DNA of 64,000 nt from Paenibacillus ihbetae (lineage in GTDB: Bacteria; Bacillota; Bacilli; Paenibacillales; Paenibacillaceae): assembly GCF_002741055.1 (NCBI RefSeq), contig NZ_CP016809.1:1820501-1884500 (forward strand), in the 5' to 3' direction. The notes below the pieces were generated by a model. It worked only from the letters and a program-made list of their open reading frames with translations, made no database searches and was not told the origin of the DNA. The position numbers were made by a program, and so were the translations under genes. Shown here piece after piece: positions 59,559 through 64,000 of this stretch (position 1 is its first letter; every line of letters starts with the position of its first letter).

Positions 59559-61637
59559 TCAATCGTGTTGCTCAGGCAGCGGCATAAACAGCATATGCAC
59601 CGGCAGGTTGCTGCCCGACGCGGGAATGAAGCCGATTCGAACCGTCTCCTCCTGCGCTCCGGTCCGGTACAGGACGCCGGCTTCGGATGAATTTTTCAAA
59701 ATGCTGCCGCTTGTCATCTGCACCACTTCGTCGTTCACGAGCAGAGCGCCCGCATAATGCCCGCCACGCGCATTCAGCGCGACCAGGGTATTCGGCGCTA
59801 CTTTCAGGCTCATCGAATAGAGCACGCCGGTGTTGCCAACATTCTTCTCGGCTTCGCCGGTAACGGCATCCACGCCTTCCAAATACCCGTCGAGCGAAGG
59901 ATCCCCGAGCACAAGCCGCTGCGGGCTTTCGCCGACGACGCCGTCGACCTGGACCTCCCGGTCTGCGCCGGTAAACGTTCCGCGTACATGCTTGCCGTCC
60001 CGCGGAAGCACCGTCAGCTCTTTCAGCGCGGCCACCGGATCGCGTGATGGGTCGACCGCAACGACGGACAGCTTGATGTCGCCCTCGAGCTCCAGATCCG
60101 CGTAGATGGTCCGGACCTGGCTCGGCTTCAACGGAAGCTTCGTCCCTTCCTGCAGCAGCACGGCCGATCCACCGGCGGGAATGCGTACCGTATCCGTTAT
60201 TCCGCCGGAGCTCAAGGCTTCCAAATAGCGGGTCACCGCCGCCTTTCCGCTCGTGGATACATACTGGGCCGGGCCGCCGATCCCGGCCGCGCCTACCTTG
60301 ACCGAAGCAGCGGAGTTACCAGGGTTGGTAGCGATCAGGTAGACGTTCAAGTCCTTCTTCGAGCGGTTCTGATTATGAATATTAATCCGCACGTTACCGG
60401 TTAGCGTATCCTCATAAGCAATGCCCTCTTCCGTTAAATGCTCTGGGCTGTTGCTGCGTATAAACTGCTGGCTTTCGTCCGGGGTGACTGAATAAGAAAT
60501 TTCGTCCATCATCAGTACAGATGCGCCGTCGATATCGAATTTATTACCCATGGGGGTATATAAACGATCATACTGCTCCTTCGTGTACAGCCATTCATCC
60601 ACCACGCTCACCGTTTTGCGGACCGAGGCCGATACGCCTTCGCTGTTTATCACTTCCAGCGTGACTTCATGCTCGCCGGGTGTGAAGAATGCCGGCTCAT
60701 TTCCCTTCCACGTTTCCTTCACGATCTTATATTTCGGATCATGACTCGTATTCCGGTAGACCACCGGCTCGCCCAGACGGTATTCTATCTTGTCCGTCGT
60801 GAAGTCCGCAACGGGAGGCGAAGCTGCCGTCGATCGCTTGCCCCAGGTTAACGCAACTTTGCCGCCTGTCACCGCAAGACTGCTTCCCGTCAGCGTGGCC
60901 CAGCTCCGGACGGGCACCATCATGCTTCCCCGGTATGTAATGGCAGGCGCATCCATTCGAACCGACGATCCACCCTTCCGCACCGACGAGCTTCCGTTCT
61001 TGAACCGCCACTCTCCTTGGCTTCCCTTTACAATGGCCTCCTTGGTCTTGGCGTCATAGGACAAGCCCCAGCCGTACAGCTTAGCCATCGTGCTGACCGG
61101 CACATAGCTGTATCCCTTTCGGACCATCATCTTCTGCGCCGCGGCTACAGGCTTCCCATTGAATATATAAGAAGCGGATCCCGTAGATATTACCAGCTTG
61201 TTGCCTTGCGTTTCGGAGCTTTGCGCTAAAGCTTCCGCCCCAGCCGAAGATCCTGCCGGTTGTACTGCATCACTCGAGGCATCTGTCCCGGCCGAAACAG
61301 AACCTTGCCCTTCTTGGGCTGCCTTTCCGACCGAAGCTGCGCTTGGATCCTCTTGGACTGCCTTCGCGGCAGAATCTGCACCTTGCCCCTCTTGGGCTGC
61401 CTTCCCAGCCGAAGCTGAGCCTTGTCCCTCTTGAGCAACAGCCCCTGCCGAAGCTGAGCCTTGTCCCTCTTGAGCAACAGCCCCTGCAGAAGCTGTGCTC
61501 TGCTTCTCCTGGACTGCTGCCCCGCTAACCGGTTCAGCGCCGGCGACCCCGCCCCAGGACGAGGCGGTCAAGAGCGGAACGGCCAGCATGACTGCTGCCA
61601 GCCGCTTCCGCCCCGGTTCGTATACGTTCTTCATCAT
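59559..61637 (-). CDS. Secreted CuAO-domain protein with six 13-residue repeats
   Basis: A 692-residue exported protein. Signal peptide (AAVMLAVPLLTASSWGGVAGA), then an Ala/Gln/Gly-rich tract of six 13-residue repeats of the type AQEGQGSASAGAV, a Cu_amine_oxidN1 domain (~165-275, YVPVSTMAKLYGWGLSYDA; RGSMMVPVRSWATLTGSS), a PKD-like Ig domain (~285-350, EPAFFTPGEHEVTLEVINSE) and a C-terminal beta-rich region to the end. Third gene of an operon behind a response regulator and its kinase. The kinase stop overlaps the first ATG (ATGA at 61643); ATG 61637 is better placed behind GGGAG. Probably wall-associated; no enzyme motif seen. Confidence 0.83.
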   Translation of the reverse strand: MMKNVYEPGRKRLAAVMLAVPLLTASSWGGVAGAEPVSGAAVQEKQSTASAGAVAQEGQGSASAGAVAQEGQGSASAGKAAQEGQGADSAAKAVQEDPSAASVGKAAQEGQGSVSAGTDASSDAVQPAGSSAGAEALAQSSETQGNKLVISTGSASYIFNGKPVAAAQKMMVRKGYSYVPVSTMAKLYGWGLSYDAKTKEAIVKGSQGEWRFKNGSSSVRKGGSSVRMDAPAITYRGSMMVPVRSWATLTGSSLAVTGGKVALTWGKRSTAASPPVADFTTDKIEYRLGEPVVYRNTSHDPKYKIVKETWKGNEPAFFTPGEHEVTLEVINSEGVSASVRKTVSVVDEWLYTKEQYDRLYTPMGNKFDIDGASVLMMDEISYSVTPDESQQFIRSNSPEHLTEEGIAYEDTLTGNVRINIHNQNRSKKDLNVYLIATNPGNSAASVKVGAAGIGGPAQYVSTSGKAAVTRYLEALSSGGITDTVRIPAGGSAVLLQEGTKLPLKPSQVRTIYADLELEGDIKLSVVAVDPSRDPVAALKELTVLPRDGKHVRGTFTGADREVQVDGVVGESPQRLVLGDPSLDGYLEGVDAVTGEAEKNVGNTGVLYSMSLKVAPNTLVALNARGGHYAGALLVNDEVVQMTSGSILKNSSEAGVLYRTGAQEETVRIGFIPASGSNLPVHMLFMPLPEQHD
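61281..61514 (-). repeat. Six tandem 39-bp units encoding 13-residue repeats
   Basis: The translated units differ at a few places (QEKQSTASAGA, QEGQGSASAGA twice, QEGQGADSAAK, QEDPSAASVGK, QEGQGSVSAGT). They lie right after the signal peptide and look like an extended wall-spanning spacer that can change length by slippage. Confidence 0.9.
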
Positions 61638-61639
61638 TG

Positions 61640-62881
61640 TCATCTCCCTTTTGTTTCTTGATTGGCTTTCGCTTTGGGAAACCGTGTCGCGAAGGTGGTG
61701 CTACGGCGATCGCTGCGCACCGAGATTTCGCCGCCCTGAACCTCGACGATGCTTTTCGTGATTGCGAGACCTAGGCCGGTTCCGCCTGTCTGCTTCGAAC
61801 GCGAGTTCTCCACACGGTAGAAGCGGTCGAAGATGAACGGCAAGTCCCGTTCGGGAATCGGATCGCCGTAATTCGTGAAGCTGACCAGGACGAAGCCGTC
61901 CACCTCCCAAACCGCAATATCAACCGCTCCGCCGGAGGACCCGTACCGGATCGCGTTGGACATCAGATTCTCGTAAGCGCGAACGAGCTGGCTGCCGTCA
62001 GCCATAATCGTGAGCCCTTCCTCGGCCTCAAGCCGGCATTCCATCCCCGATTTTTCCAAAGCCGGAACCGACTCCTCGATCAGCTGCCGGATGAATTGCG
62101 CCATATCGATCTCCTGCACCTCGAGCGGCAATCCGTTGTTAATCCGCGTATATTCGAATAAATCATCTATCAGCTTCTTCAGGTTTTGCGCCTTCTCGTA
62201 GGCGATATTCACGTAATATCGCAGCTCAACTTCATCCTGGTAGCGGTCCTCCTCAATCACTTCCAGAAACCCCAGGATCGACGTCAGCGGCGTCCGCAGG
62301 TCATGGGAAACGCCGGTGATCAGATCGTTCTTGGTCTTCTCAGCACGGCGCTCCTCCAGTATCGATTGATACAGCTGCTTGCTCATCTGATTGATGCTGG
62401 CCGCCACCTCGCCGAGCTGGCTTCCGGGATGCTCCGGGATTTCGGTATCGAAATTGCCCTTGGCGATTTCCCGGAGACCGCGCGTAATTTCTTCGAGGTA
62501 AACATTCAATTCGTCGGCCATTCGGTTGATGCCCTCGGCTACGCGGCCCAGCTCGTCTCGGGAAGAGAGGGCGATTTTATAATCGAAGCGGCCGCTGACG
62601 ACCTCCTGCAGGCCGGTTTCGATCTTCGCCAGATCGCGGACGAACCACTTCGTGCTCATGTAATAGCTGACGAAGAACAGGATCATGCCAACCACGATCA
62701 TAACCGGCTCCGATCCAATATTGTTGACCACCCAGGCCAAAGGAACGTTCAGCGTTGGAACCGTCAGGATCAGGGAACTTAAAGCATAGAGCGTAACCAG
62801 CAGGGCTGCCGTTATGCCGATGCTTGCAAGCAGCATAAGCAGCATTTTGATGCGGATGTTATCCGGCTGTATTCTTCTCAA
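61640..62881 (-). CDS. Sensor histidine kinase (HAMP-HisKA-HATPase)
   Basis: A 413-residue membrane kinase. Two membrane helices (LLMLLASIGITAALLVTLYAL; PVMIVVGMILFFVSYYMST) enclose only a short outer loop. Then come HAMP (~90-145), HisKA with GVSHDLRTPLTSILGF (phosphorylated His), and HATPase motifs (ENLMSNAIRYGS; GTGLGLAITKSIVEVQGG). The small outer loop suggests sensing in or near the membrane. The start is TTG 62881 with AGAGGTGA; GTG 62890 is the longer option. It works with the adjacent response regulator; layout resembles the envelope/antibiotic-stress type. Confidence 0.92.
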   Translation of the reverse strand: MRRIQPDNIRIKMLLMLLASIGITAALLVTLYALSSLILTVPTLNVPLAWVVNNIGSEPVMIVVGMILFFVSYYMSTKWFVRDLAKIETGLQEVVSGRFDYKIALSSRDELGRVAEGINRMADELNVYLEEITRGLREIAKGNFDTEIPEHPGSQLGEVAASINQMSKQLYQSILEERRAEKTKNDLITGVSHDLRTPLTSILGFLEVIEEDRYQDEVELRYYVNIAYEKAQNLKKLIDDLFEYTRINNGLPLEVQEIDMAQFIRQLIEESVPALEKSGMECRLEAEEGLTIMADGSQLVRAYENLMSNAIRYGSSGGAVDIAVWEVDGFVLVSFTNYGDPIPERDLPFIFDRFYRVENSRSKQTGGTGLGLAITKSIVEVQGGEISVRSDRRSTTFATRFPKAKANQETKGR

Positions 62882-62902
62882 GTCAGTCACCTCTGCTTTA
62901 GT

Positions 62903-63595
62903 TTACTCGATTTTGTACCCGATCCCCCAAACCGTTTTAATATATTGCGGATGCTGCGGGTCCTTCTCGATCTTCTCGCGCAGCTTTCGGATATGTACCA
63001 TGACGGTATTCTTCGATTCCATGAACGGCTCATTCCATACTTCCGTATAGATCTTGTCCATGCTGAGCACGAGCCCCCGATTGATCGCCAGCATATGCAG
63101 CAAATTAAATTCCCTTGGCGTCAGCTTGACCTCTTCCCCCGCCACCGTGACCCGGTGGGAAGCGGCGTTGATGATCAGCTCGTCGATTTGGATTTCGTTC
63201 TCGTTCCGAGCGGTGCTGCTGTTCAGCTGTTTATACCTCCGAAGCTGGGATTTGATGCGGGCAATCAGCTCCAGCGGGCTGAAAGGCTTGGTGACATAGT
63301 CGTCCGCCCCGATGCTGAGCCCTGCGATTTTATCGATCTCCTGGCTTTTCGCCGACAGCATGATGATCGGAGTGTTGTTCTCCTCCCGGATTTTCATGCA
63401 TGCCTGAATGCCGTCCATCTTCGGCATCATGACGTCCAGAATAATCAAATCCACCTTATGCGTCTTCAAAATCTCCAGCGCTTCAATTCCGCTGTTGGCG
63501 GTAAGCAGCGTATAGCCTTCATTCTTCACATAGATTTCCATCAGTTTAATAATTTCGACTTCATCGTCGACCATCAGTATGGTTACTCCAGACAT
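62903..63595 (-). CDS. OmpR/PhoB-family response regulator
   Basis: A 230-residue two-domain regulator. The receiver (1-120) has the acidic pair VDDE, phosphorylation Asp in LIILDVMMPKMDG and Lys in DDYVTKPFSPLE. The winged-helix output domain (130-230, VKLTPREFNLLHMLAINRG; VMVHIRKLREKI; IKTVWGIGYKIE) binds DNA. First gene of a three-gene operon with the kinase and the secreted repeat protein. AGGAGGGG precedes the ATG. Confidence 0.95.
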   Translation of the reverse strand: MSGVTILMVDDEVEIIKLMEIYVKNEGYTLLTANSGIEALEILKTHKVDLIILDVMMPKMDGIQACMKIREENNTPIIMLSAKSQEIDKIAGLSIGADDYVTKPFSPLELIARIKSQLRRYKQLNSSTARNENEIQIDELIINAASHRVTVAGEEVKLTPREFNLLHMLAINRGLVLSMDKIYTEVWNEPFMESKNTVMVHIRKLREKIEKDPQHPQYIKTVWGIGYKIE

Positions 63596-63783
63596 GGCCC
63601 CTCCTATAAAAATGCTGCAGCCTTATGCCCCGTGTCTTTCAGGACAGTCCCGCACAGGCCCTAAGTGTTGTTTATATGCCACCATGCTATCACATCAATG
63701 CGCTTGCCGTCTCGCTTCCCCAGGGGTCCCTCTTCCGGCTTCGGCACACGGGACCGCCGACGATGATCATCGTGCAGCACGCA

Positions 63784-64000
63784 TTACCTGGATAAAGGCA
63801 CTCCCTGCTGCTCTTGCCGTCTCCGGCTTTTCTCTGTCTTTGGCACATTGCCGAATACGAGCCACGAAGCCGGAAGATATCGGACCGTCAACTCCACGAC
63901 AAGCCACGAGCAGAACAGTGCAGCCAGGAAGCCTCCCGCATACCAAGCATGGGTCAGGACAGAATTGCCCGTGGATAGCGGGAATTTCCGATAGACCAGC
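63784..64000 (-). CDS. Membrane protein C-terminus, probably acyltransferase (runs off window)
   Basis: Minus-strand frame open to the window edge, ending TAA 63784-63786, about 72 residues. It shows two hydrophobic parts (FLAALFCSWLVVELTVRY) and a basic tail (KTEKSRRRQEQQGVPLSR). This style fits the end of an acyltransferase-3 or related polysaccharide membrane enzyme, but the family cannot be fixed from this fragment. 63596-63783 holds no gene. Confidence 0.5.
   Translation of the reverse strand, partial: LVYRKFPLSTGNSVLTHAWYAGGFLAALFCSWLVVELTVRYLPASWLVFGNVPKTEKSRRRQEQQGVPLSR

Overview
The window reads as chromosome of a spore-forming, GC-moderate Gram-positive bacterium, most likely a Paenibacillus or close relative. 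The evidence is the gene content: Spo0M, a Lrp/short-CHR chromate operon like Bacillus ywrCBA, three S-layer homology repeats on a very large exoprotein, several CUT1 sugar transporters of the Lpl/Yte type with membrane-bound AraC regulators, strong AGGAGG-type ribosome binding sites and frequent GTG/TTG starts. No rRNA, tRNA or CRISPR array was seen.

Layout. 0-8 kb: an ECF sigma factor with the start of its probable anti-sigma gene, a worn stretch, the 23S rRNA methyltransferase RlmD, Spo0M, a GntR regulator, a Nif3-like protein and an EamA-type transporter preceded by an FMN riboswitch (probable riboflavin uptake). 8-20 kb: two sugar-uptake loci, each with one solute-binding lipoprotein, two permeases and an AraC regulator, with an acyltransferase between them. 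20-29 kb: a WYL regulator with a GyrI-like effector-binding protein, the YdbS/YdbT membrane pair, a secreted GHL10 glycosidase, a GNAT acetyltransferase and a Gfo/Idh/MocA oxidoreductase. 29.9-36 kb: one 2034-residue S-layer-anchored enzyme joining a phosphodiester glycosidase domain to a purple-acid-type phosphatase domain. It and the GHL10 glycosidase share a carbohydrate-binding-like domain and nearly the same promoter, with the palindrome TTGAAA-N5-TTTCAA inside the -35/-10 spacer, so they are probably co-regulated. 36-40 kb: a CapA-family protein, the chromate operon and a small membrane protein. 40-48 kb: a third sugar-transport operon that unusually continues into an amidohydrolase and a Rieske ferredoxin, behind its own AraC regulator.

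48-53.3 kb is an AT-rich accessory island: the wreck of an Rhs/YD-repeat polymorphic toxin locus. Three toxin ends, each broken or detached, are followed by three intact small genes that look like their immunity proteins (DUF4279, HEAT-like and an unrecognised 184-residue protein), with insertion-sequence scars between them. Three palindromic repeats spaced about 50 bp lie at its left edge.

53.4-64 kb is a surface-protein block: a copper-amine-oxidase-domain/propeller protein, a PQQ-type propeller protein, a NodB deacetylase lipoprotein, and an operon of OmpR-type response regulator, histidine kinase and a secreted protein with six 13-residue repeats. The window ends inside a membrane protein, probably an acyltransferase.

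None of the three sugar transporters has an ATPase gene here, so all presumably use a shared MsmX-like ATPase encoded elsewhere.
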